A stretch of 51,227 nt of DNA from Candidatus Heimdallarchaeota archaeon. Its GTDB lineage: Archaea > Asgardarchaeota > Heimdallarchaeia > Heimdallarchaeales > Heimdallarchaeaceae. Below, piece after piece: positions 34,320 to 43,458 of the stretch. Location of the stretch: positions 1 to 51,227 of the forward strand of contig JAAFKI010000045.1 in assembly GCA_021399345.1 (NCBI GenBank), given 5' to 3'. The notes under the pieces are model-generated. The model was given only the letters and a program-made list of their open reading frames with translations. It searched no databases and had not been told where the DNA came from. The stretch's first letter is position 1. Every line of letters begins with the position of its first letter. A program made the translations under genes and the position numbers.

Positions 34320-34455
34320 CTGAAGGATTGTAGACATGCACCAACTTTATGGTGATCCTCGGGTTTACATCCAACAATCATCCAAAAGCGAACTGTAAGC
34401 ATCTTTGCGTAAAGATGTGGGCGGGGTAGGAGGGGATGTGGCGTCCCCATGATTT
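34320..34455 (+). ncRNA. Candidate structured non-coding RNA
   Basis: This part of a 316-bp gene-free gap is clearly richer in G and C than its surroundings and holds several perfect stems. GATTGT (34326-34331) pairs with ACAATC (34374-34379), enclosing CACCA/TGGTG (34339-34343 and 34350-34354). CATCTTT-GCGT-AAAGATG (34400-34417) and GGGGA/TCCCC (34432-34436 and 34444-34448) follow. A TATA box GTTTAAATA (34292-34300) predicts a start near 34321. No match to tRNA, SRP RNA or RNase P RNA was recognised. The strand is inferred from the TATA box, the 3' end is unclear (no T tract), and a C/D or H/ACA guide RNA is possible. The remaining gap (34456-34547) holds nothing I recognise. Confidence 0.5.
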
Positions 34456-34547
34456 GCCTTAAGCACTTCTAAAGAATTTGTACAAAATTCATGTCATAGT
34501 AAATGGTAGTTTAATAAATGAAAAAAACGAGATTAGAAGAGGAAGTT

Positions 34548-36746
34548 CTATCTTTTACTTCTTCTTTTAATTGTTACAATTGATATACCAATACTGATAA
34601 TGATTAATCCCATCCAGAATGAAAAATCTAATGAAGCTGTTGGAAGTGGATTACCTTCAATAGCAAATGTAGCCGAATCTACAGATTTTACAGTTCGACC
34701 CGCATATCTGAAGCTTACTTTAATATGATAGTCTCCGAAATACATACTGAGATCGATTAATCCACTTTCCCAGTCATTTGTAGATGGATTATAAAGCATT
34801 GAAAATGCATCTACAGTTACTCCTTGTGAATTATATAAGAGAATCATTACAAGAACATTTTCTGAGAATGAACTCCACGCATCAAGTTGAGTGTAGCTTG
34901 CATTTCCCCTTACATAAATTCCCGTTGATTCACCGTTCAAAGTAAAAGAAGGTTCTTCAACAGCTAGAATGTGATCAATATTAATCAGATCTACAGCTGA
35001 TTCACCATATTGTGATGATCCAGATGCGATAATTGATACATCATATATTTCTTCATCAAAGGATTGCAAGGATAGTGTAATGTACCAATCAAGAGATACC
35101 GAATAATTCATAGCAAGAATTGTATAAATTGTTGAGGACCCATCAATCTGAAATTGAACATACACATCTACTCCACTTGAATCAGTAATAGGTGTTGAAT
35201 TTTCATCTAGAATAACTACATTATACAACGAAAAATTCCAATTTCCACTTACATAATTATAGCTAAGAGAATCTACTGTAAGAGGGCTACCTGGTAATAA
35301 CGTAAAATCAATATAATCTGTAGTTCCCAAACCAAATTGACTTCCAACTGAGATTATAGGTGTTGATGATGACATCAAACTAGTTATTATATATACCTCA
35401 TCTACAAGCGTTCCATTCAAGAATTCAACGATATTCACATCTTGAATGCTTTTAGTTACCGTCCATCCATTTATATCATGAACAGCGAAAGACATTCCCA
35501 AATAAGTTGAAGCTGGATCAGTTGGTTCAAACATAAGGTAATCAGGAGGTGAATTCAGTTTTGCAACATAAAGCCCATAAAAACGATTTAATTTATTAAA
35601 TTCAGATGTTGGAACTGTTGAAATTAATTCATAGTCCATCGGAATATCGAGATTATTAAAACCATATAGTCCTCCTCCGAAAGATGTATCATCTACATAT
35701 AATGCCGTAGCCCAATTTAAGAATAGATCATTAAACTCAATAGAATATCCGACACTAGCAAGAGCATTTTCAATACCAGGTGCTCCACCAGCTGTTTCAT
35801 TGACTAAGAAGGTAACAGCATCAACCCCATATTTCTCAGCTAAATAGAAAATAAAGAGATACGCGCTTCCATAATCAATACGTACATCCTTTCCACCAGA
35901 ACTCTCGTAATTCCAATATAATAATGAGTCATCAATATTATGGGCAAAATAATCTCGAGCAAAAACTGTCAAATTATTAATGACATCGTATCCATTGAGA
36001 TATTTGGCAAGTTCAGCACAACCTTCATCAACCCACCAAAATTCATCAGTATCATAATTAAAATGAATTAAATGTTGAAACTCATGAGCTAAAACTCCAT
36101 AAGTTGTAAAATAATCAACATAAACCATTTCTCTACTGTTTGATGTCAGTCCAGGTGATTCATTATTTGGATCAAAATATCCTGCAACTCCACCATCTAG
36201 ATCAGATATTAAAATTGTTACATGAAAATCACCATCGATATCTCCAAGATATCCATCAGGATCACCAAAGTAGAGAATATCATTAGGGTATATCTTTGTT
36301 TCAAATTCATCTCTCCAAGATTCTGCTTTTGTTCTTGCATTAGATAGTCCTTCTGAAGAAACTAAGCTGCTCAAAATATACACATAACTGTTTGCACCTA
36401 TAGCTAGTAATTGAGCTTCTTTCAGCACATATGTATAAGGAGCTGAGAGAAAGGAATCAATTATCCAGAAATCTCGTTTTTCATCTATAACATCTGCTTT
36501 GATTGGAACACTGATTTTTGGCAAATCATAAACAGGTTGAGGATTTTCTGACAAATATTTGTATTTCAGAACTTGTGTGGGATTTGTAGGATCACTTTTG
36601 AATAAATCGTAAGCAATCTTTGCATATTCATTTTGCTCTGAATCAAATTCAGTGTCAATTCCTAAAGTGGTATAAGAGTTCCCTAAGAGAACTATAAATG
36701 CCAAACTAATACTAAAATAAGTTATCTTTCTCGTTCTCTTATTCAT
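34548..36746 (-). CDS. Secreted zinc metallopeptidase (gluzincin, M30-like) with membrane anchor
   Basis: 732 residues from the ATG at 36746, which follows GAGGTCA; the longer frame adds 18 residues before the signal peptide (MNKRTRKITYFSISLAFIVL). The catalytic motif is HEFQH (His221, Glu222, His225), and a downstream WVDEGCAELA supplies the third ligand, Glu241 or Glu244. A GDIDGDFHVT segment just before it resembles a calcium-binding loop and often precedes peptidases of this kind. The rest is extracellular beta-domains, then one C-terminal helix (FWMGLIIISIGISIVTI) and KRRSKR. It is a second surface protease alongside the subtilase and may be co-transcribed with the two membrane genes upstream (gap 71 bp). 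Confidence 0.85.
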   Translation of the reverse strand: MNKRTRKITYFSISLAFIVLLGNSYTTLGIDTEFDSEQNEYAKIAYDLFKSDPTNPTQVLKYKYLSENPQPVYDLPKISVPIKADVIDEKRDFWIIDSFLSAPYTYVLKEAQLLAIGANSYVYILSSLVSSEGLSNARTKAESWRDEFETKIYPNDILYFGDPDGYLGDIDGDFHVTILISDLDGGVAGYFDPNNESPGLTSNSREMVYVDYFTTYGVLAHEFQHLIHFNYDTDEFWWVDEGCAELAKYLNGYDVINNLTVFARDYFAHNIDDSLLYWNYESSGGKDVRIDYGSAYLFIFYLAEKYGVDAVTFLVNETAGGAPGIENALASVGYSIEFNDLFLNWATALYVDDTSFGGGLYGFNNLDIPMDYELISTVPTSEFNKLNRFYGLYVAKLNSPPDYLMFEPTDPASTYLGMSFAVHDINGWTVTKSIQDVNIVEFLNGTLVDEVYIITSLMSSSTPIISVGSQFGLGTTDYIDFTLLPGSPLTVDSLSYNYVSGNWNFSLYNVVILDENSTPITDSSGVDVYVQFQIDGSSTIYTILAMNYSVSLDWYITLSLQSFDEEIYDVSIIASGSSQYGESAVDLINIDHILAVEEPSFTLNGESTGIYVRGNASYTQLDAWSSFSENVLVMILLYNSQGVTVDAFSMLYNPSTNDWESGLIDLSMYFGDYHIKVSFRYAGRTVKSVDSATFAIEGNPLPTASLDFSFWMGLIIISIGISIVTIKRRSKR

Positions 36747-36817
36747 TAAAAGTGACCTCTTTAGACTATATGTGACAAATATCATTAAAAATGTTGACAA
36801 TCAAGCAATAATTCTAT

Positions 36818-37639
36818 CTATAATTTCAGTGAGATTGCTCTAACTATAATGCTTAACAGATAATTAGCTCCAATCAATACAACAGCTAAAATTACCAGTT
36901 TTACTGCTGTTAGATTTCTTTTGGCATGTTTGTTTGCAGCTGTCATCTCTTTTCCCCAGAAGGTTTCATCTTCTCTCTTGAATTCCCAATAATCAAGATA
37001 ATCCTCTCTATCTGATTCAGGATCACAAATCACTCGGATTTTGTCTTTAATTTCTTTTCCTTTTGCATCATGAGTTATAGCACTGATAAATAAAGATACA
37101 GCTTTTTTTGGAGGAGTTTTGAAGACTTTGGGAATATAGATTATTTTTTTTTCTTTGTTAATTTTACTTGGAATAGCTTTATCATTGACATATACAGAAA
37201 TGGTTTCAGGATCTATTCTGATCTCATCATATCTAATTCTGATTTGAAACTCAGATGGCGTAACTGCCTGATCATCTGGTTCAATAATTCTCATTTTTGG
37301 AGGCACATTATATCTACTCAAACCCCCCATACACCCTCCAAGTATCAGAGATGCAGCAGGGAGATAAAGAAGGGTTGTTTCGAAGATTGCTCCACCATTA
37401 AATGCAATAAGTTCACCTGAATAGAAGTATCCTCCCATAACTACGAAAACAGAGGTTTCGAAAAAGAAACCACCAACAGTTACTTCTAGAAGTACCCAGA
37501 CAAGGATTTCTATTACAATAACTATGCCACCCCATTTCAAACAAAAAAGAGCTATTAGTTTTATTTTTTCTTTCAGAGTAAGACTCAAGAAATCTATTTC
37601 TACCTTTTCTGTTTTATCTTTTCTAAATGGAAACCGCAT
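36818..37639 (-). CDS. Membrane protein with an Ig-like extracytoplasmic domain
   Basis: 273 residues from the ATG at 37639; the GTG at 37648 is part of a GTGATT ribosome binding site overlapping the end of the upstream gene. Two or three N-terminal membrane segments (about 30-110) lead to a beta-sandwich of Ig/Big type (RIIEPDDQAVTPSEFQIRIR... VYVNDKAIPSKIN, ~115-205). An acidic segment and a C-terminal helix (LVILAVVLIGANYLLSIIV) follow. No enzymatic motif is recognised. It begins 1 bp after the stop of the 96-aa membrane gene, so they are coupled. With the downstream peptidase they may form a cell-surface unit. Confidence 0.72.
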   Translation of the reverse strand: MRFPFRKDKTEKVEIDFLSLTLKEKIKLIALFCLKWGGIVIVIEILVWVLLEVTVGGFFFETSVFVVMGGYFYSGELIAFNGGAIFETTLLYLPAASLILGGCMGGLSRYNVPPKMRIIEPDDQAVTPSEFQIRIRYDEIRIDPETISVYVNDKAIPSKINKEKKIIYIPKVFKTPPKKAVSLFISAITHDAKGKEIKDKIRVICDPESDREDYLDYWEFKREDETFWGKEMTAANKHAKRNLTAVKLVILAVVLIGANYLLSIIVRAISLKL

Positions 37640-37640
37640 T

Positions 37641-37931
37641 TCAATCACTTACAATGTACTTAAACAGAGCAAAAGCATAAAAGAACATCAGTAAAGCTAT
37701 GTGAACTCCGAAAATTGTCCCAACTGAACTATCATATGAACCAACAGCAATGTTTCCTGCAACAGCATAAATAAAGACAGTTCCCCCGCCAAATAATAAC
37801 GCTACACTCATTGCAAGAGCAGCCATCATTTTTATAACAACTAGATCAAATAATCTGTCTGGTTTTAGTTTATCTGGTGATGGCTTTCTTTCGGCCTTTC
37901 TTATCCTTGAGAGTGACTTCTTTTTATTCAT
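37641..37931 (-). CDS. Small two- or three-span membrane protein, 96 aa
   Basis: 96 residues. The ATG at 37931 is preferred because the GTG at 37940 lies in its GTGAT ribosome binding site. A basic cytoplasmic N-terminus (MNKKKSLSRIRKAERKPSP) precedes hydrophobic segments at about 33-58 and 66-92 (VVIKMMAALAMSVALLFGGG, IFGVHIALLMFFYAFALF). Not recognised. It is translationally coupled to the Ig-domain membrane protein and may be its subunit. An AT-rich promoter lies in the 104-bp gap from the ABC ATPase gene upstream. Confidence 0.68.
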   Translation of the reverse strand: MNKKKSLSRIRKAERKPSPDKLKPDRLFDLVVIKMMAALAMSVALLFGGGTVFIYAVAGNIAVGSYDSSVGTIFGVHIALLMFFYAFALFKYIVSD

Positions 37932-38035
37932 TCTTATCACTAATTTGGGTACATCTGCTTTGTTTGGTATATTTTATTTTCAGTTATGAAAATTTGAATT
38001 TCACTTACCACAAGATATAACTGTACTCTCTTTTT

Positions 38036-38911
38036 TTATTTCTTTGCTTTTTTCACATCATTAGAATTGTTTTGATGTAAAACGACTTTACCATCTTCTT
38101 CATCAATAAAAATCTCTTGTTGAACTTTTAATTTATCAATTACATGTCTTGGTAGCTGAATCCCGCCATAACGGTCAAGATACACATGATGCATATCACG
38201 GATTGTTTTTAGTTTTTCAGTAGGTGAATAACCAGAGATTCTACCATCTACAATTTGAATCAATCTATCTGTTGATTTAGCAACATCGAAATCATGAGTA
38301 ACCATAATCGCGGTAATTCCATGGGTTTCATTTAGGTGTTTAAAGTATTTTAAAAGCTCTCCTGCAGTTTTAGAATCAAGTTCTCCAGTTGGTTCATCTG
38401 CAAGCAAAAGTATTGGATTATGGGCGAGAGCACAAGCCAAACCTGCTCTTTGTACTTCTCCACCAGATAACTGGCTAGGTTTATGTTTTAGCCTTTTCGC
38501 TAAACCAACTTCACCTAGTAGTTCTTTTGCATCTTTTATTCGCTGTTCTCGCGGAATACCAAGTAATCGCATAGGAATTTCCACGTTTTCTAGGATATTG
38601 ATCTCCCAAATTAAGTTTCTATTAGGAATTTGCCACAAAGTTCCTACTTTAAATCGTCTATAAAGGCTTCTTGAATCCTCAGTTAGTTGGTCCAAACGAA
38701 CACCCCCCACACTAATTTGACCAGCAGAAGGATCAGTCATCCCTGCTAGAACAAGCAGAAGAGTGGTTTTTCCGCTTCCTGAAGGACCAATGATTGAAAT
38801 GAATTCTCCTTGATTAATTTCAAGTTCTATCCCTCTTAAAGCAGGAACTCTTACATTGAATTCTTTAGTGTAGTAGATTTTTATCAAGTCTCGTACTTCT
38901 ATAAATGCCAT
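38036..38911 (-). CDS. ABC transporter ATPase of LolD/MacB type with AbrB-like tail
   Basis: 291 residues. Walker A is GPSGSGKT (42-49), the signature is LSGGE (148-152), Walker B is LLLADEP (168-174, catalytic Glu173) and the switch His lies in VTHD (204-207). The family drives FtsX/MacB permeases that move lipoproteins, peptides or signals mechanically. Beyond residue ~240 the protein has an unusual tail, YGGIQLPRHVIDKLKV then FIDEEDGKVVLHQ. It resembles an AbrB/SpoVT swapped-hairpin unit, normally a DNA-binding or dimerisation module. A perfect AGGTGAT site overlaps the end of the permease gene, so the two are coupled. Confidence 0.92.
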   Translation of the reverse strand: MAFIEVRDLIKIYYTKEFNVRVPALRGIELEINQGEFISIIGPSGSGKTTLLLVLAGMTDPSAGQISVGGVRLDQLTEDSRSLYRRFKVGTLWQIPNRNLIWEINILENVEIPMRLLGIPREQRIKDAKELLGEVGLAKRLKHKPSQLSGGEVQRAGLACALAHNPILLLADEPTGELDSKTAGELLKYFKHLNETHGITAIMVTHDFDVAKSTDRLIQIVDGRISGYSPTEKLKTIRDMHHVYLDRYGGIQLPRHVIDKLKVQQEIFIDEEDGKVVLHQNNSNDVKKAKK

Positions 38912-38919
38912 TTTATCAC

Positions 38920-41900
38920 CTAAGCAGATTGTCTTAATTCAGTTCCAATTTCTTGTTTTGAAGAACTTATAGTGGGTATTGCTGCTCCAACCAAAGCAGT
39001 TACAAACAGGATTGATAATACTAATGCTATTTGCCCAACTGGAAATGCCATTGAATACGGTGGAATTGTTCTATTAATTGCTAATACTGCCATAAGCATT
39101 GTTGAAGAAATATACCCAACAATTAGACCTATAATTGTTGTGAAAGCGAGTAAGGAGACATACACTGAGATATAATACTTCATCAGTTGTCTGGAAGAAA
39201 TACCTATGGCTTTCATTGTAGCTATTTCTTTTGATTTATCGATTAATTGAATGGAAGCGAACAATGCTAGAATTATTGCATTAATAGTGAAAGACATTAG
39301 GAGTGTTGAGTTAATAGCTGAGTAAAGAATTGATGATCTGGGGCTATCGGGGCTCACGAATACTTCGCCTTCAACATCAAATATGAAACCAGTACTAAAG
39401 GAGGCGATCTCAACAGCAACATCAGATATAATTGCTCCATCAGCGACTTTAACAAGAAGATAACTTATCACATCGAAAGGAGCTACTTGAATGTAGTTCA
39501 AGAAATTGATTGGTGCTACAAAGTGAAAAACCTGTGATCGGACATTAGTAGTTAATATGTCATTAACAAGAATTGGCCAGTACTTGAAAGTATCCATGAT
39601 TCTAAGAGTTATATTCTCATCCCAATAAGGAGTACCGAGTATAGGACGCATGCTTTCATTATAAGCTCTATATGTTATTGGTTTATCTTCCCATTGTTCG
39701 ATATTGTAAGCAGCTATTTCGTCCTCTTGAGCAAGTACAGATTTTGGTTCTAGATCATTAGAAGTACTAAGCTCATTCATAAGTTCAGTAAACTCAAATT
39801 TACTAAAATCATCTCTAAAATATGCCGTTTTATTATAACTAATTGGATCAACAATTAAGACCGAATATGTTAAGGCAAGATCGCCTTGAACATTATCTAA
39901 GTTAATCAAACGAACAATTGAAGTAGATTCAACAGAAGTAAGATTATCTATTGTTGCTTTTAGCGTGTGATCATCTATAGGAAAATCTCGTATCATTATA
40001 TCTGACCCAACATCATAATAAGCACTATTCAGGTTGTAATTTTGATAAGTGAAAGGAACAACAATTGATGCAACAACGAGAGAAAATGATAAACTGAGAA
40101 TTATTGAAGACCTAGCAAAACTTTTCTGATATCTACTTATCTCTCTTACACTGAGAGAAGAAATGTCCATTTTCAATTTAGTAGTTAATTTAATCAATAA
40201 GCGAGAAAATAATGGTAAAAATCTTTGGAATAAGAGTATTAAACCAAATATCATTAAAATTGTTGCAGGAATGCCTATATATCGTGCAGTAGATTCCTTA
40301 TGGGATGTTAATATTGGTAATTGATAAACTATCCATACTGTACCTGCTAAGAGTAATAGAACAATATCTACAAAGTACTTATAGAAGCGAGGTAGTGACT
40401 TCTCTACTTTACCATAATCATCAATATTCCTCTTTCTCAGTAGCGTCATCGTATTGAAAAGTTGAATAAACAATATTGCTCCAATACTGCCTAAGACGGC
40501 TACGAATACCGAAGAGAGCTCTATTTTCAAAGGAGAAGAAGTGTTTGAAAATTTCAAGAAACCTGAGCTTCTAGTTAATAAGGATGCAATAGGCGTTCCT
40601 AGAAAAATACCCACAAACAAAGAAACTCCTCCTACAATTAGCGATTCTAAGGCCAAATAAGAACCGATTTCTCCTCTATTACTTCCTCTTTCAGTTAAGA
40701 TTGTTAATTGTCTATCTCTTTTCTTTCTTACCAGATTGGCAGCATACACTGTCAGTATAATAGTTAAAGCCATAATGGGAGCAAGAAAAGCAAACATGAA
40801 AGTTTGATATAATCCATATTCATCTTTGAAACTTTCCATTAAATCGACGAGATAAGAATTAATCCGAGCATTATTAATTCCACTTAAAGTTTGATACCAT
40901 TCTTTTAGTTGGATTCCTATTGTTTTGAGAATAGTTATTTCTGTATCAATTTGAAAAGCATCAATTAAGGATACATCATAAAATAAATTTTCATAAACAG
41001 TTCCTTGACTATATGTTAGTGCAATATCATTGTTGATATTTGCAGCTGGTATCCATCGGGTAAACAAAGCTAAATTATCTTCTAATTCCAGCACATATTC
41101 AATTGGGATACCAATTGAAGATTCAATCACATTATACACAGGAAGATCGTCCAAAAAGACAATACCTGTAATATTGACAGTTGTTTGAGCTGAAGGAACT
41201 GTAAGAGAAGCACTTTTGTCTAAAGCAACAGGGATAAAGAGTGGAATTATAGAACCATTTCTAAAAGTTGTATGGTTATAAAAATCTCTAGTCATTAGAG
41301 CCAAAGCCTCATTATCACTCTCAGGTGCATGACCGTATGCAATATTACTCTCAATGAAATACCTCAATTTGAGATCGGATCCATACAATTGCATATTCGG
41401 TAAACTCGTGATATTAGTTGTAGGGTCAGTTGATTGCGTGAACGATGCTAATTTAAAAAACAAATCTCTTTGTGGAACCCGGTGAGTCATATCAATGAAT
41501 TCCATAGCATATTTAGCAACATTATCAATACTGTTGTATTGATGATATGATGCTTCAATTGGTATACCTGCTATTTCAACTTGGATGAATCTTCGAGGTT
41601 CATCAGCCAAATAAAGATCAAAAGCTTGGAATTGATAAGAATAAATAAAGAAAACATATTGTGTTATCACAGATACTGCAAGAGTTACACCTATTGCCGA
41701 AATAAGTGCATATTTCCACCCAGCTTTAAAGAGTGGTTTGAAGAGATGAAGACCAGGAGAGAACAGGAGAAGAAAAACATCTACTATAAGGAGAACTATG
41801 ACTAAAACGGGTAATAGAAGCCATAAAATAACATCCATGACAATCTGAAAATCAGGTTTTCCACTTAATTTTGCCTCGGATAAGTTTCGAAAATAAGTCT

Positions 41901-41970
41901 TAGTTAAAATGAAGAAGTTTTGTAAAATGTAACGTCGTGAATTTCTAGGTATGTCATTCGCTCGCTTCAT
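38920..41970 (-). CDS. FtsX/MacB-type ABC permease
   Basis: 1016 residues from the ATG at 41970; the longer frame to 42042 adds 24 residues without hydrophobic character, and a GAGG sequence with TATA-like elements lies just before 41970. N-terminal membrane segments (about 45-115) are followed by a ~310-residue extracellular domain. Next comes an FtsX core of about six segments with the cytoplasmic LVRKKRDRQLTILTERGSNRGEI coupling helix, then a second large extracellular domain and a final FtsX core (IATMKAIGISSRQLMKYYI coupling helix). Two FtsX cores in one chain match a fused pair of half-permeases, served by the ATPase encoded immediately downstream. Probable exporter or mechanotransmitter; substrate unknown. 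Confidence 0.87.
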   Translation of the reverse strand: MKRANDIPRNSRRYILQNFFILTKTYFRNLSEAKLSGKPDFQIVMDVILWLLLPVLVIVLLIVDVFLLLFSPGLHLFKPLFKAGWKYALISAIGVTLAVSVITQYVFFIYSYQFQAFDLYLADEPRRFIQVEIAGIPIEASYHQYNSIDNVAKYAMEFIDMTHRVPQRDLFFKLASFTQSTDPTTNITSLPNMQLYGSDLKLRYFIESNIAYGHAPESDNEALALMTRDFYNHTTFRNGSIIPLFIPVALDKSASLTVPSAQTTVNITGIVFLDDLPVYNVIESSIGIPIEYVLELEDNLALFTRWIPAANINNDIALTYSQGTVYENLFYDVSLIDAFQIDTEITILKTIGIQLKEWYQTLSGINNARINSYLVDLMESFKDEYGLYQTFMFAFLAPIMALTIILTVYAANLVRKKRDRQLTILTERGSNRGEIGSYLALESLIVGGVSLFVGIFLGTPIASLLTRSSGFLKFSNTSSPLKIELSSVFVAVLGSIGAILFIQLFNTMTLLRKRNIDDYGKVEKSLPRFYKYFVDIVLLLLAGTVWIVYQLPILTSHKESTARYIGIPATILMIFGLILLFQRFLPLFSRLLIKLTTKLKMDISSLSVREISRYQKSFARSSIILSLSFSLVVASIVVPFTYQNYNLNSAYYDVGSDIMIRDFPIDDHTLKATIDNLTSVESTSIVRLINLDNVQGDLALTYSVLIVDPISYNKTAYFRDDFSKFEFTELMNELSTSNDLEPKSVLAQEDEIAAYNIEQWEDKPITYRAYNESMRPILGTPYWDENITLRIMDTFKYWPILVNDILTTNVRSQVFHFVAPINFLNYIQVAPFDVISYLLVKVADGAIISDVAVEIASFSTGFIFDVEGEVFVSPDSPRSSILYSAINSTLLMSFTINAIILALFASIQLIDKSKEIATMKAIGISSRQLMKYYISVYVSLLAFTTIIGLIVGYISSTMLMAVLAINRTIPPYSMAFPVGQIALVLSILFVTALVGAAIPTISSSKQEIGTELRQSA

Positions 41971-42072
41971 TATCCTCAAACAATTATAAACACCTATAAG
42001 CCTTTTTCTTTCACCAGTTACGCACTTATAATTCTTACTCACATCTTGCTAGAAAGTTTATTGTCGGAATCA

Positions 42073-42130
42073 TTTGAAAATTCGAATAATTCGAATGTTA
42101 CGAAAGGTTCAAATATTCGAATAATTCAGA
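42073..42130. repeat. Array of seven TTCGAA-like hexamers every 8-9 bp
   Basis: Hexamers start at 42073 (TTTGAA), 42081 and 42090 (TTCGAA), 42099 (TACGAA), 42108 (TTCAAA), 42116 (TTCGAA) and 42125 (TTCAGA). A 13-bp direct copy, ATTCGAATAATTC, occurs at 42080-42092 and 42115-42127. The array fills the gap between the ABC permease gene (minus) and the AAA/wHTH gene (plus). It is a cooperative operator or an iteron cluster; the wHTH protein encoded next door is the obvious candidate binder. Confidence 0.7.
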
Positions 42131-42159
42131 TGTTGTCTAGATAATATTTTGTGATCATC

Positions 42160-43383
42160 ATGGATAAATTTGAGAAGCTGGCTTTGGAGGCAATAGAAGA
42201 GAGTAAAAGCAGTTCTTATACTCCTCAAGACCCTTTTGTCTCTTTTGGCTTTGATGCCAACCCGTTTCTTGAAACATCTATAGAAGATCTGCAGAATGAA
42301 GAATGTATTGAATCTCGTTTTAGAATGGTCATTAAATACATCAACAAGGTTCACAATAGCTTTCTTGAAAATCATAATAAAAAGAAAAAAGATTCTGATA
42401 CCGTGATAATGGATGGTGTTTTGTATGGCTCAAGTCAGTCAGGTGTTAGTACATTAATTTCCTTAGTTCATCAATACTTGATAAAAGTTCACAAAGAATT
42501 AGCGAACACTGTTTTCTCAGATGCTAAAGAATTAGTTGAATTTGAAGACAACCAATATTCTATCGCAAAAACAATCCAGAATTTTAGAAATTTCATAGGA
42601 AGTCAGAATACAGGAGGAGATACTATTTCACTACTCATCATAGATCATGCTGATTTCTTAATTGATTTCTTTGAAGACTTCAGATACGCACTAGATAGAG
42701 ATTTTCAGAATACACCCATAGTATTTATTTTCTCTCAAGGTGGTTGGACCCGATTAAAGAATCAGCTTGCGTTTTCTGATTATGATTTAATCAATAGTAT
42801 GGTACCAAGTCAACAAATTAATTCCCTAAATAAAGACGAGATATTCGAGATATTAAGTTTAAAATTAAGCAAGAATAAGCAAATTCAAAATCCTTTCACT
42901 AAAGAAATACTTCAAACAATTTCAAAGAAAGCTAGTGGAAGTCTGTTAAATGCCATAAAAATTTGCACTAAAGTTTGTGAAGAATGTTTCTACAATGGTC
43001 TGGATATCTCTTCTTTGTCCCTAATTAATGACGTCACATCATTTCTAGCCATTGACGTGAACAAGGAGTTCTTTGATCTTGTGACACTTAATGATAATAC
43101 TCAAACATTTATTCTTGCTCTAATTACGATGAAGTCTACAGCTTATGATTTTGGTGTAACGTATGATGACATTGTTAATAATTTAGGGATACAAAAAACT
43201 TCAGCAGCCCACCATTTAAAGCAACTTCAAGAAAGACGGTATGTCATAAAAAGGACAGTGAACAGAAAAGCTTTCTACAGATTGAGAGAGGAACTTAAAA
43301 CCATATCTGATACATACTTAATGAAAAGTTTCGAACAGAAAGAAACTCATGTAAGGCTCGAAAGTATTTCTAATTTGGTTTAA
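42160..43383 (+). CDS. AAA-like ATPase-fold protein with degenerate Walker motifs and C-terminal wHTH
   Basis: 407 residues; the ATG at 42160 follows a GTGATC site, so the GTG at 42151 is not the start. FGFDANPFLE (29-38) resembles the N-terminal motif of ExeA/TniB and Orc-like AAA ATPases. The Walker A equivalent is GSSQSGVST (90-98), with Val96 where Lys is essential. Walker B is LLIIDHADF, with His163 in place of the catalytic Glu. A helical lid with KASGSLLNAIKI fits the AAA sensor-2 region. The C-terminal ~80 residues are a winged helix (DDIVNNLGIQKTSAAHHLKQLQERRYVIKR in two parts). Predicted not to hydrolyse ATP: a DNA-binding AAA-derived regulator. A TTCGAA array lies in its promoter. 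Confidence 0.8.
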   Translation: MDKFEKLALEAIEESKSSSYTPQDPFVSFGFDANPFLETSIEDLQNEECIESRFRMVIKYINKVHNSFLENHNKKKKDSDTVIMDGVLYGSSQSGVSTLISLVHQYLIKVHKELANTVFSDAKELVEFEDNQYSIAKTIQNFRNFIGSQNTGGDTISLLIIDHADFLIDFFEDFRYALDRDFQNTPIVFIFSQGGWTRLKNQLAFSDYDLINSMVPSQQINSLNKDEIFEILSLKLSKNKQIQNPFTKEILQTISKKASGSLLNAIKICTKVCEECFYNGLDISSLSLINDVTSFLAIDVNKEFFDLVTLNDNTQTFILALITMKSTAYDFGVTYDDIVNNLGIQKTSAAHHLKQLQERRYVIKRTVNRKAFYRLREELKTISDTYLMKSFEQKETHVRLESISNLV

Positions 43384-43458
43384 CTGGTTATTCTAAAGTA
43401 TAAGCAATATTAGACTCACTTGTATCACAATTAAAAAATAAGAAAATGGAAGGAGATT

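Noticed and set aside
34250..34450. 66-codon minus-strand frame in the structured gap
   Set aside because: It spans GC-rich perfect stems and its residues (Pro/His/Trp-rich) are unlike neighbouring proteins. The palindromes are better explained by an RNA, and no ribosome binding site or family resemblance was seen.
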